A stretch of 64,000 bases of DNA, taken from the NCBI RefSeq assembly GCF_029227915.1, contig NC_079881.1:2542001-2606000 (forward strand). The letters are read 5' to 3'. The stretch's first letter is position 1. Every line of letters starts with the position of its first letter. This DNA is from Hydractinia symbiolongicarpus (taxonomy: Eukaryota; Cnidaria; Hydrozoa; Anthoathecata; Hydractiniidae). The translations under genes and the position numbers were made by a program. This document shows, piece by piece, positions 1 through 12,600 of this stretch. Under the pieces are notes generated by a model. That model had not been told where the DNA came from and made no database searches. It saw nothing but the letters and a program-made list of their open reading frames with translations.

Positions 1-1103
1 AAATGACTTATTTAACTTAATTTTTAAATAAAACTCTACCACAGCGCCCAGAGCTATCGCTGAGTTCCAGCAATCAAGTCAAATTAGGAAGAATGTTACT
101 TCCTGTAATCAAACCGGCTCATTTATCACATTTATAAGGTCAAAGTCCAAAATCAGTTCAATTAAGTCCCACAGTCAAACTTTTCACTGTTAAAAGCGAT
201 ACAAGCTAGTAATATCCAAATACTATCGCTGAATACATGTGGGGACGAATATTTGGCGCAACCGTCGTAACTCAAAGGTTTGATACCGTTGGAAAGTAAA
301 TGAAATGTAGTTTTTGAAACTGTCGCTATTTCTTCAGCGCGCGATAACGGCTGGGATTGGTCCCACAGTAAAAAATGACTTGTTTAACTTTTTTTAAATA
401 AAACTCTACCACAGCGCCCAGTGCGATCGCTGATTTCCAGCAATCAAGTCAAATTAAGAAGAATGCTATTTCTTGTAGTCAAACTGGCTCATTTATTACA
501 TTTATAAGGTCAAAGTCCAAAATCAGTTTAATTAAGTCCCACAGTCAAACGTTTCGCTGTTAAAAACGATGCAACCTAGTAATATCCGAATACTATCGCT
601 AAATACATGTTGGTACGAATATGTGACGCAGCCGTTGTAACTCAAACGGATTGATACCGGCAAGAAGTCAATGAAATGTAGTTTTTGAGAATGTCTCTAT
701 TTCTTCAGCACGAACTAACGGCTGGGATTGGTCCCACAGTAAAAAATGACTTATTTAACATAATTTTTAAATAAAACTCTACTACAGCGCCCAGTGCTAT
801 CGCTGAGTTCCAGCAATCAAGTCAAATTAGGAAGAATGTTACTTCCTGTAATCAAACTGGCTCATTTATCACATTTATAAGGTCAAAGTCCAAAATCAGT
901 TCAATTAAGTCCCACAGTCAAACTTTTCACTGTTAAAAACGATGCAACCTAGTAATATCCAAATACTATCGCTGAATACATGTGGGGACGAATATTTGGC
1001 GCAACCGTCGTAACTCAAAGGATTGATACCGTTAGAAAGTGAATGAAATGTAGTTTTTGAAACTGTCGCTATTTCTTCAGCGCGCAATAACGGCTAGGAT
1101 TGG

Positions 1104-2400
1104 TCCCACAGTAAAAAGTGACTTATTTAACTTTTTTTAAATAAAACTCTACCACAGCGCCCAGTGCGATCGCTGATTTCCAGCAATCAAGTCAAATTAA
1201 GAAGAATGTTACTTCTTGTAGTTAAACTGGCTCATTTATCACATTTATAAGGTCAAAGTCCAAAATCAGTTCAATTAAGTCCCACAGTCAAACTTTTTAC
1301 TGTTAAAAGCGATGCAACCTAGTAATATCCAAATACTATCGCTGAATACATGTGGGGACGAATATTTGGCGCAACCGTCGTAACTCAAAGGATTGATACC
1401 GTTAGAAAGTGAATGAAATGTAGTTTTTGAAACTGTCGCTATTTCTTCAGCGCGCAATAACGGCTGGGATTGGTCCCACAGTAAAAAAAGACTTATTTAA
1501 CCTTTTTTTAAATAAAACTCTACCACAGCGCCCAGTGCGATCGCTGATTTCCAGCAATCAAGTCAAATTAAGAAGAATGTTACTTCTTGCAGTTAAACTG
1601 GCTCATTTATCACATTTATAAGGTCAAAGTCGAAAATCAGTTCAATTAAGTCCCACAGTCAAACTTTTCACTGTTAAAAGCAATGCAACCTAGTAATATC
1701 CAAATACTATCGCTGAATACATGTGGGGACGAATATTTGACGGAACCGTCGTAACTCAAAGGATTGATACCGTTAGAAAGTGAATGAAATGTAGTTTTTG
1801 AAACTGTCGCTATTTCTTCAGCGCGCAATAACGGCTAGGATTGGTCCCACAGTAAAAAATGACTTATTTAACTTTTTTTAAATAAAACTCTACCACAGCG
1901 CCCAGTGCGATCGCTGATTTCCAGCAATCAAGTCAAATTAAGAAGAATATTACTTCTTGTAGTTAAACTGGCTCATTTATCACATTTATAAGGTCAAAGT
2001 CCAAAATCAGTTCAATTAAGTCCCACAGTCAAACTTTTTACTGTTAAAAGCGATGCAACCTAGTAATATCCAAATACTATCGCTGAATACATGTGGGGAC
2101 GAATATTTGGCGCAACCGTCGTAACTCAAAGGATTGATACCGTTAGAAAGTGAATGAAATGTAGTTTTTGAAACTGTCGCTATTTCTTCAGCGCGCAATA
2201 ACGGCTGGGATTGGTCCCACAGTACAAAAAGACTTATTTAACCTTTTTTTAAATAAAACTCTACCACAGCGCCCAGTGCGATCGCTGATTTCCAGCAATC
2301 AAGTCAAACTAAGAAGAATGTTACTTCTTGCAGTTAAACTGGCTCATTTATCACATTTATAAGGTCAAAGTCCAAAAATCAGTTCAATTAAGTCCCACAG
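1104..2400 (+). repeat. Satellite subregion with ~741-bp dimeric organisation
   Basis: Alternate monomers match each other better than adjacent ones. The segment around 1427-1621 recurs at 2168-2362, an offset of 741 bp or two monomers, with very few differences. Monomers ending in GGCTAGGATTGG alternate with those ending in GGCTGGGATTGG. Confidence 0.7.
1199..1217. other. Conserved dyad in the satellite monomer (example copy)
   Basis: AAGAAG (1199-1204), 7-nt spacer AATGTTA, CTTCTT (1212-1217). The same dyad occurs in many monomers. In another subfamily it reads AGGAAG and CTTCCT (86-91 and 99-104), so both arms have changed together. Other subfamilies (AATGCTATTTCTT, AATGTTATTCCTT) keep only part of it. 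Confidence 0.6.
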
Positions 2401-2459
2401 TCAATCGTTTCACTGTTAAAGGCGATGCAACCTAGTAATATCAGAATACTATCGCTAAA

Positions 2460-5400
2460 TACATGTTGGTACGAATATGTGACGTAACCGTTGTAACTCA
2501 AACGGATTGATACCGTTAGAAAGTCAATGAGATGTAGTTTATGAAACTGTCGCTATTTCTTCAGCGCGCGATAACGGCTAGGATTGGTCCCATAGTAAAA
2601 AAAGACTTATTTATCTAAATTTTTAAATAAAGCGCTACCACAGAGCCTAGTGTAATCGCTGAATCCAAGCCATCACGTCAAATTAAGAAGAAAGTTATTC
2701 CTTGGAGACCAAATGGCTCATCTTTCACATTTATAAGGACATAGTCCAGAGTCAGTTCAATTAACTCCCACAGTCAATCGTTTCACTGTTAAAAGCAATA
2801 CAACTTAGTAAAATTGGAAGAAAATCACTAAATACATGTTGGTACAAATATGTGACGCAACCGTTGTAACTGAAACGCATTGACACCGTTAGAAAGTCAA
2901 TGAAATATAGTTTTTGAAACTGTCTCTACTTCTTCAGCGCGAACTAACGGCTAGGATTGGTCCCACAGTAAAAACAGACTTATTTATCCTAATTTTTTAA
3001 CAAAGAGTTACCGCAGTGCCCGCTGTAATCGCTGAGTTTCAGCAATCATGTCAAATTAAGAAGGATGTTACTTCTTGTAGTCAAACTGGCTCATTTACCA
3101 CATCTATATGGTCAAAGTCCAAAATCAGTTCAATTAAGTCCCACAGTCAAACGTTTCACTGATAAAAGCGATGCAACCTAGTAATATCCAAATACTATTG
3201 CAAAATACATGTGGGGACGAATATGTGACGCAACAGTTGTAACTGAAACGGATTGATACCATTAAAAAGTCAATAAAATGTAGTTTTTGAAACTGTCGCT
3301 ATTTCATCAGGCGGCGATAACGGTTAGCATTGGTCCCACAGTAAAAAATGACTTTTTAAATTAAATTTTTAATAAAGCGCTGCCACAGCGCCCAGTGTAA
3401 TCGCTGAGTTCCAGCAATCATGTCAAGTTAAGAAGAATGTTATTTCTTGTAGGCAAACTGGCTCATTTATCACATTTATAAGGTCAAAGTCCAAAATCAG
3501 TTCAATTAAGTTGCACAGTCAATCGTTTCACTGTTAAAAGCGATATAACTTAGTAACATCGGAAAGATATCACTAAATACATGTTGGTACGAATATGTGA
3601 CGCAACCGTTGTAACTCAAACGGATGGACACCGTTAGAAAGTCAATAAATTGTAATTTTTGAAACTGTCTCTATTTCTTCAGCGCGAACTAACGGCTGGG
3701 ATTGGTCCCACAGTAAAAAATGAGTTATTTAACTTAATTTTTAAATAAAACTCTACCACAGCGCCCAGTGCAATCGCTGAGTTCCAGCAATCATGTCAAA
3801 TTAAGAAGAATGCTATTTCTTGTAGTCAAACTGGCTCTGATATCACATTTATAAAGTCAAAGTCCAAAATCAGTTCAATTAAGTCCCACAGTCAAATGTT
3901 TCACTGTTTAAGGCGAAGCAACCTAGTAACATCCGCATAATATGGCTAAATACATGTTGGTACGAACATGTGATGCAACGTTGTAACTCAAACGGATTAA
4001 TACCGCCAAGAAGTCGATGAAATGTAGTTTTTGAGAATGTCTCTGTTTCTTCAGCGCGTGCTAACAGCCAGGATTAGTCCTACAGTAAAAAGAGAATTAT
4101 TTATCTAACTTTTTAAATAAAGCACTACCACAGAGCCTAGTGTACTCGCTCAATTCCAGCAATCATGTCGAATTAAGAAGAATGTTATTCCTTGGAGCCC
4201 AGTTGGACCATTTATCGCATTTACATGGTCACAGTCCAGAATCAGATCAATTAAGTCCCACAGTTAATCGTCTCACTGTTAAAAGCGATGCAACTTAGTC
4301 ATGTCGGAAGAAAATCAGTAAATACATGTAGGTACGAATATGTGACGCAACTGTTGTAACTCAAACGGATTAACCCCGTTAGAAAGTCAATGAAATGTTG
4401 TTTTTAAACCGTCTTCATTTCTTCAGCGCGAACTAGCGGCTTGGATTGTTCCCAAAGTAAAAAAATGACTTATTTAACATAACTTTTAAATAAAACGCTA
4501 CCACAGTGCCCAGTGCAATTGCTGAGTTCCAGCAATCATGTCAATTTAAGAAGAATGTTATTCCTTGGAGTCTAGTTGGCTCATTTATCACATTTATAAG
4601 GTCAAAATCCAAAATCAGTTCAATTAAGTCCCAAAGTCAAACGTTTCACTGTTAAAAGCGATGCAACCTAGTAATATCCGAATACTATTGCAAAATACAT
4701 GTTGGTACGAATATGTGACGTAACCGTTGTAACTCAAACGGATTGATACCGTTAGAAAGTCAATGAGATGTAGTTTATGAAACTGTCGCTATTTCTTCAG
4801 CGCGCGATAACGGCTAGGATTGGTCCCATAGTAAAAAAAGACTTATTTATCTAAATTTTTAAATAAAGCGCTACCACAGAGCCTAGTGTAATCGCTGAAT
4901 CCAAGCCATCACGTCAAATTAAGAAGAAAGTTATTCCTTGGAGACCAAATGGCTCATCTTTCACATTTATAAGGACATAGTCCAGAGTCAGTTCAATTAA
5001 CTCCCACAGTCAATCGTTTCACTGTTAAAAGCAATACAACTTAGTAAAATTGGAAGAAAATCACTAAATACATGTTGGTACAAATATGTGACGCAACCGT
5101 TGTAACTGAAACGCATTGACACCGTTAGAAAGTCAATGAAATATAGTTTTTGAAACTGTCTCTACTTCTTCAGCGCGAACTAACGGCTAGGATTGGTCCC
5201 ACAGTAAAAACAGACTTATTTATCCTAATTTTTTAACAAAGAGTTACCGCCGTGCCCGCTGTAATCGCTGAGTTTCAGCAATCATGTCAAATTAAGAAGG
5301 ATGTTACTTCTTGTAGTCAAACTGGCTCATTTACCACATCTATATGGTCAAAGTCCAAAATCAGTTCAATTAAGTCCCACAGTCAAACGTTTCACTGATA

Positions 5401-6800
5401 AAAGCGATGCAATCTAGTAATATCCGAATACTATTGCAAAATACATGTGGGGACGAATATGTGACGCAACAGTTGTAACTGAAACGGATTGATACCATTA
5501 AAAAGTCAATAAAATGTAGTTTTTGAAACTGTCGCTATTTCATCAGGCGGCGATAACGGTTAGGATTGGTCCCACAGTAAAAAATGACTTCTTTATCTAA
5601 ATTTTTAATAAAGCGCTGCCACAGCGCCCAGTGTAATCGTTGAGTTCCAGCAATCATGTCAAGTTAAGAAGAATGTTATTTCTTGTAGGCAAACTGGCTC
5701 ATTTATCACATTTATAAGGTCAAAGTCCAAAATCAGTTCAATTAAGTTGCACAGTCAATCGTTTCACTGTTAAAAGCGATATAACTTAGTAACATCGGAA
5801 AGATATCACTAAATACATGTTGGTACGAATATGTGACGCAACCGTTGTAACTCAAACGGATTGACACCGTTAGAAAGTCAATAAATTGTAATTTTTGAAA
5901 CTGTCTCTATTTCTTCAGCGCGAACTAACGGCTGGGATTGGTCCCACAGTAAAAAAAGAGTTATTTAACTTAATTTTTAAATAAAACTCTACCACAGCGC
6001 CCAGTGCAATCGCTGAGTTCCAGCAATCATGTCAAATTAAGAAGAATGCTATTTCTTGTAGTCAAACTGGCTCTGATATCACATTTATAAAGTCAAAGTC
6101 CAAAATCAGTTCAATTAAGTCCCACAGTCAAACGTTTCACTGTTAAAGGCGATGCAACCTAGTAACATCCGCATAATATGGCTAAATACATGTTGGTACG
6201 AACATGTGATGCAACGTTGTAACTCAAACGGATTAATACCGCCAAGAAGTCGATGAAATGTAGTTTTTGAGAATGTCTCTGTTTCTTTAGCGCGTGCTAA
6301 CAGCCAGGATTAGTCCCACAGTAAAAAGAGTATTATCTATCTAACTTTTTAAATAAAGCACTACCACAGAGCCTAGTGTACTCGCTCAATTCCAGCAATC
6401 ATGTCGAATTAAGAAGAATGTTATTCCTTGGAGCCCAGTTGGACCATTTATCGCATTTACATGGTCACAGTCCAGAATCAGTTCAATTAAGTCCCACAGT
6501 TAATCGTCTCACTGTTAAAAGCGATGCAACTTAGTCATGTCGGAAGAAAATCAGTAAATACATGTTGGTACGAATATGTGACGCAACTGTTGTAACTCAA
6601 ACGGATTAACCCCATTAGAAAGTCAATGAAATGTTGTTTTTAAACCGTCTTCATTTCTTCAGCGCGAACTAGCGGCTTGGATTGTTCCCAAAGTAAAAAA
6701 TGACTTATTTAACTTAACTTTTAAATAAAACGCTACCACAGTGCCCAGTGCAATTGCTGAGTTCCAGCAATCATGTCAATTTAAGAAGAATGTTATTCCT
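2460..6800 (+). repeat. Higher-order repeat, ~2,236-bp six-monomer unit (two copies)
   Basis: Sequence from about 2460 recurs about 2,236 bp later. For example, the rare variant GGATTGGTCCCATAG is at 2581 and again at 4817, each followed by the same distinctive GAATCCAAGCCATCACG monomer. The copy boundary near 4690-4700 lies inside a monomer: a left part with ATTGCAAAATACATG continues into a right part with TTGGTACG...GACGTAACC, as expected of unequal exchange between monomers. Confidence 0.8.
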
Positions 6801-9800
6801 TGGAGCCCAATTGGCTCATTTATCGCATTTACAAGGTCACAGTCCAGAATCCGTTCAATTAATTCCCAGAGTCAATCGTTTCAATGTTAAAAGCGATACA
6901 ACTTAGAAATATCGTAAAAAAATCACTAAGTACATGTTGATACGAGTATGTGACGCAATCCTTCTAACTCCAGCGGAATGACACCGTTAGAAAGTCAATG
7001 AAATGTAGTTTTTGAAACTGTCTCTATTTCTTCAGCGCGAACTAACGGCTGGTATTGGTCCCACAGTAAAAAATGACTTATTTAACTTAATTTTTAAATA
7101 AAACTCTACCACAGCGACCAGTGCTATCGCTGAGTTCCAGCAATCAAGTCAAATTAAGAAGAATGTTACTTCTTGTAGTCAAACTAGCTTATTTATCACA
7201 TTTACAAGGTCAAACTCCAAAATCAGTTCAATTAAGTCCCACAGTCAAAGGTTTCACTTTTAAAAGCGATGCAACCTAGTAATATCCGAATACTATCGCT
7301 AAATACATGTGGGGCGAATATGTGACGCAACTGTTGTAATTCAAACGGATTAACACTGTTAGAAAGTCAATGAAATGTAGTTTTTGAAACTGTCTCTATT
7401 TCTTCAGCGCGAACTAACAGCTGGGATTGCTCCCACAGTGAAAAATGACTTATTTAACTTAATTTTTAAATAAAACGTTACCACAGTGCACAGTGCAATC
7501 GCTGAGTTCCAGCAATCAAGTCAAATTAAGAAGAATGTTACTTCTTGTAGTCAAACTGGCTTATTTATCACATTTTTAAGGTCAAAGTCTAAAATCATTT
7601 CGATTAAGTCCCACAGTCAAACGTTTCACTTTTAAAAGCGATGCAACCTAGTAATATCCGAATACTATCGCTAAATACATGTGGCGCGAATATGTGACAC
7701 AACCGTTGTAACTCAAACGGATTGACACCGTTAGAAAGTCAATGAAATGTAGTTTTTGAGAATGTCTCTATTTTTTCAGCGCGAACCAACGGCTGGTATT
7801 GGTCCTGCAGTAAAAAATGACTTATTTAACTTAATTTTTAAATAAAACTCTACCACAGCGCCCAGTGCGATCGCTGATTTCCAGCAATCAAGTCAAATTA
7901 AGAAGAATGCTATTTCTTGTAGTCAAACTGGCTCATTTATCACATTTATAAGGTCAAAGTCCAAAATCAGTTCAATTAAGTTGCACAGTCAATCGTTTCA
8001 CTGTTAAAAGCGATATAACTTAGTAACATCGGAAAGATATCACTAAATACATGTTGGTACGAATATGTGACGCAACCGTTGTAACTCAAACGGATTGACA
8101 CCGTTAGAAAGTCAATAAATTGTAATTTTTGAAACTGTCTCTATTTCTTCAGCGCGAACTAACGGCTGGGATTGGTCCCACAGTAAAAAAAGAGTTATTT
8201 AACTTAATTTTTAAATAAAACTCTACCACAGCGCCCAGTGCAATCGCTGAGTTCCAGCAATCATGTCAAATTAAGAAGAATGCTATTTCTTGTAGTCAAA
8301 CTGGCTCTGATATCACATTTATAAAGTCAAAGTCCAAAATCAGTTCAATTAAGTCCCACAGTCAAACGTTTCACTGTTAAAGGCGATGCAACCTAGTAAC
8401 ATCCGCATAATATGGCTAAATACATGTTGGTACGAACATGTGATGCAACGTTGTAACTCAAACGGATTAATACCGCCAAGAAGTCGATGAAATGTAGTTT
8501 TTGAGAATGTCTCTGTTTCTTTAGCGCGTGCTAACAGCCAGGATTAGTCCCACAGTAAAAAGAGTATTATCTATCTAACTTTTTAAATAAAGCACTACCA
8601 CAGAGCCTAGTGTACTCGCTCAATTCCAGCAATCATGTCGAATTAAGAAGAATGTTATTCCTTGGAGCCCAGTTGGACCATTTATCGCATTTACATGGTC
8701 ACAGTCCAGAATCAGTTCAATTAAGTCCCACAGTTAATCGTCTCACTGTTAAAAGCGATGCAACTTAGTCATGTCGGAAGAAAATCAGTAAATACATGTT
8801 GGTACGAATATGTGACGCAACTGTTGTAACTCAAACGGATTAACCCCATTAGAAAGTCAATGAAATGTTGTTTTTAAACCGTCTTCATTTCTTCAGCGCG
8901 AACTAGCGGCTTGGATTGTTCCCAAAGTAAAAAATGACTTATTTAACTTAACTTTTAAATAAAACGCTACCACAGTGCCCAGTGCAATTGCTGAGTTCCA
9001 GCAATCATGTCAATTTAAGAAGAATGTTATTCCTTGGAGCCCAATTGGCTCATTTATCGCATTTACAAGGTCACAGTCCAGAATCCGTTCAATTAATTCC
9101 CAGAGTCAATCGTTTCAATGTTAAAAGCGATACAACTTAGAAATATCGTAAAAAAATCACTAAGTACATGTTGATACGAGTATGTGACGCAATCCTTCTA
9201 ACTCCAGCGGAATGACACCGTTAGAAAGTCAATGAAATGTAGTTTTTGAAACTGTCTCTATTTCTTCAGCGCGAACTAACGGCTGGTATTGGTCCCACAG
9301 TAAAAAATGACTTATTTAACTTAATTTTTAAATAAAACTCTACCACAGCGACCAGTGCTATCGCTGAGTTCCAGCAATCAAGTCAAATTAAGAAGAATGT
9401 TACTTCTTGTAGTCAAACTAGCTTATTTATCACATTTACAAGGTCAAACTCCAAAATCAGTTCAATTAAGTCCCACAGTCAAAGGTTTCACTTTTAAAAG
9501 CGATGCAACCTAGTAATATCCGAATACTATCGCTAAATACATGTGGGGCGAATATGTGACGCAACTGTTGTAATTCAAACGGATTAACACTGTTAGAAAG
9601 TCAATGAAATGTAGTTTTTGAAACTGTCTCTATTTCTTCAGCGCGAACTAACAGCTGGGATTGCTCCCACAGTGAAAAATGACTTATTTAACTTAATTTT
9701 TAAATAAAACGTTACCACAGTGCACAGTGCAATCGCTGAGTTCCAGCAATCAAGTCAAATTAAGAAGAATGTTACTTCTTGTAGTCAAACTGGCTTATTT

Positions 9801-10150
9801 ATCACATTTTTAAGGTCAAAGTCTAAAATCATTTCGATTAAGTCCCACAGTCAAACGTTTCACTTTTAAAAGCGATGCAACCTAGTAATATCCGAATACT
9901 ATCGCTAAATACATGTGGCGCGAATATGTGACACAACCGTTGTAACTCAAACGGATTGACACCGTTAGAAAGTCAATGAAATGTAGTTTTTGAGAATGTC
10001 TCTATTTTTTCAGCGCGAACCAACGGCTGGTATTGGTCCTGCAGTAAAAAATGACTTATTTAACTTAATTTTTAAATAAAACTCTACCACAGCGCCCAGT
10101 GCGATCGCTGATTTCCAGCAATCAAGTCAAATTAAGAAGAATGCTATTTC
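5680..10150 (+). repeat. Higher-order repeat, 2,234-bp six-monomer unit (two copies)
   Basis: A second, overlapping register of a six-monomer repeat. The rare word AAGTTGCACAGTC occurs at about 5745 and 7979, and GGTCCTGCAG at 7801 and 10035, both 2,234 bp apart. The intervening sequence (CTCTGATATCACATTTATAAAG, ACTCCAGCGGAATGAC, GTGCACAGTGC variants) is repeated in the same order with almost no change. Confidence 0.85.
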
Positions 10151-12600
10151 TTGTAGTCAAACTGGCTCATTTATCACATTTATAAGGTCAAAGTCCAAAA
10201 TCAGTTCAATTAAGTCCCGCAGTCAAACGTTTCGCTGTTAAAAACGATGCAACCTAGTAATATCCGAATACTATCGCTAAATACATGTTGGCACGAATAT
10301 GTGACGCAGCCGTTGTAACTCAAACGGATTGATACCGGCAAAAAGTCAATGAAATGTAGTTTTTGTGAATGTCTCTATTTCTTCAGCGCGAACTAACGGC
10401 TGGGATTGGTCCCACAGTAAAAAATGACTTATTTAACTTAATTTTTAAATAAAACTCTACCACAGCGCCCAGTGCTATCGCTGAGTTCCAGCAATCAAGT
10501 CAAATTAGGAAGAATGTTACTTCCTGTAATCAAACTGGCTCATTTATCACATTTATAAGGTCAAAGTCCAAAATCAGTTCAATTAAGTCCCACAGTCAAA
10601 CTTTTCACTGTGAAAAGCGATGCAACCTAGCAATATCCAAATACTATCGCTGAATACATGTGGGGACGAATATTTGGGGCAACCGTCGTAACTCAAAGGA
10701 TTGATACCGTTAGAAAGTGAATGAAATGTAGTTTTTGAAACTGTCGCTATTTCTTCAGCGCGAACTAACGGCTGGGATTGGTCCCACAGTAAAAAATGAC
10801 TTATTTAACTTTTTTTAAATAAAACTCTACCACAGCGCCCAGTGCGATCGCTGATTTCCAGCAATCAAGTCAAATTAAGAAGAATGCTATTTCTTGTAGT
10901 CAAACTGGCTCATTTATCACATTTATAAGGTCAAAGTCCAAAATCAGTTCAATTAAGTCCCACAGTCAAACGTTTCGCTGTTAAAAACGATGCAACCTAG
11001 TAATATCCGAATACTATCGCTAAATACATGTTGGTACTAATGTGACGCAACCGTTGTAACTCAAACGGATTGATACCGGCAAGAAGTCAATGAAATGTAG
11101 TTTTTGAGAATGTCTCTATTTCTTCAGCGCGAACTAACGGCTGGGATTGGTCCGACAGTAAAAAATGACTTATTTAACTTAATTTTTAAATAAAACTTTA
11201 CCACAGCGCCCAGTGCTATCGCTGAGTTCCAGCAATCAAGTCAAATTAGGAAGAATGTTACTTCCTGTAATCAAACTGGCTCATGTATCACATTTATGAG
11301 GTCAAAGTCCAAAATCAGTTCAATTAAGTCCCACAGTCAAACTTTTCACTGTTAAAAGCGATGCAACCTAGTAATATCCAAATACTATCGCTGAATACAT
11401 GTGGGGACGAATATTTGGCGCAACCGTCGTAACTCAAAGAATTGATACCGTTAGAAAGTGAATGAAATGTAGTTTTTAAAACTGTCGCTATTTCTTCAGC
11501 GCGCGATAACGGCTGGGATTGGTCCCACAGTAAAAAATGACTTATTTAACTTTTTTTAAATAAAACTCTACCACAGCGCCCCGTGCGATCGCTGATTTCC
11601 AGCAATCAAGTCAAATTAAGAAGAATGTTACTTCTTGTAGTTAAACTGGCTCATTTATCACATTTATCAGGTCAAAGTCCAAAATCAGTTCAATTAAGTC
11701 CCACAGTCAATCGTTTCACTGTTGAAGGTGATGCAACCTAGTAATATCAGAATACTATCGCTAAATACATGTTGGTACGAGTATGTGACGTAACCGTTGT
11801 AACTCAAACGGATTGATACCGCCAAGAAGTCGATGAAATGTAGTTTTTGAGAATGGCTCTATTTCTTCAGTGCGTGCTAACGGCCAGGATTTGTCCCTCA
11901 GTAAAAAAAGACTTATTTATCTAAATTTTTTAATAAAGCACTACCACAGAGCCTAGTATACTCGCTGAATTCCAGAAATCATGTCGAATTATGAAGAATG
12001 ATATTCCTTGGAGCCCAATTGGCTCATTTATCGCATTTACAAAGTCACAGTCCAGAATCAGTTCAATTAAGTGCCACAGTCAATCGCTTCACTGTTAAAG
12101 GCGATGCAATCCAGCAATATCAGAATACTATCGCTAATTACATGTTGGTACGAATATGTGACGCAACCGTTGTAACTCAAATGGATTGATACCGTTTGAA
12201 AGTCAATGAGATGTAGTTTTTGAAACTGTCGCTATTTCTTCAGCGCGCGATAACGGCTAGGATTGGTTCTATAGTAAAAACAGACTTCTTTATCCTAATT
12301 TTTTAACAAAGAGTTACCGCAGTGCCCGCTGTAATCGCTGAGTTTCAGCAATCATGTCAAATTAAGAAGGATGTTACTTCTTGTAGTCAAACTGGCTCAT
12401 TTACCACATCTATATGATCAAAGTCCAAAATCAGTTCAATTAAGTCCCACAGTCAAAGGTTTTACTGTTAAAAGCGATGCAACCTAGTAATATCCGAATA
12501 CTATTGCAAAATACATGTGGGGACGAATATGTGACGCAACAGTTGTAACTGAAACGGATTGATACCATTAGAAAGTCAATAAAATGTAGTTTTTGAAACT
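10150..12600 (+). repeat. Satellite stretch without clear long-range unit
   Basis: Ordinary monomers of mixed subfamilies; I see no strong higher-order period inside this interval. One monomer has a small deletion near 11033-11043 (GTTGGTACTAATGTGACG, where other monomers read GTACGAATATGTGACG). No gene-like feature is seen. Confidence 0.6.

Noticed and set aside
1465-1478. TGGGA-TTGG-TCCCA hairpin at the monomer anchor
   Set aside because: Many monomers read TAGGATTGGTCCCA or GGTATTGGTCCCA, breaking the left arm without a matching change on the right, so no sign of maintained pairing.
1441-1480. CENP-B-box-like site around TTCAGCGCG...AACGGCTGGG
   Set aside because: It has TTC and CGG-type words, but the spacing and several core bases differ from the known box; not supported.
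905-2362. Recurring 60-64-codon open frames in the satellite (905-1087, 1275-1457, 1427-1621, 1646-1828, 2016-2198, 2168-2362)
   Set aside because: They recur at exactly monomer or dimer spacing, lie on both strands, and most monomers break them. They are by-products of a conserved repeat.
11998-12189. 63-codon plus-strand frame
   Set aside because: Pure satellite sequence, open in this monomer only; the homologous frame is interrupted in its neighbours.
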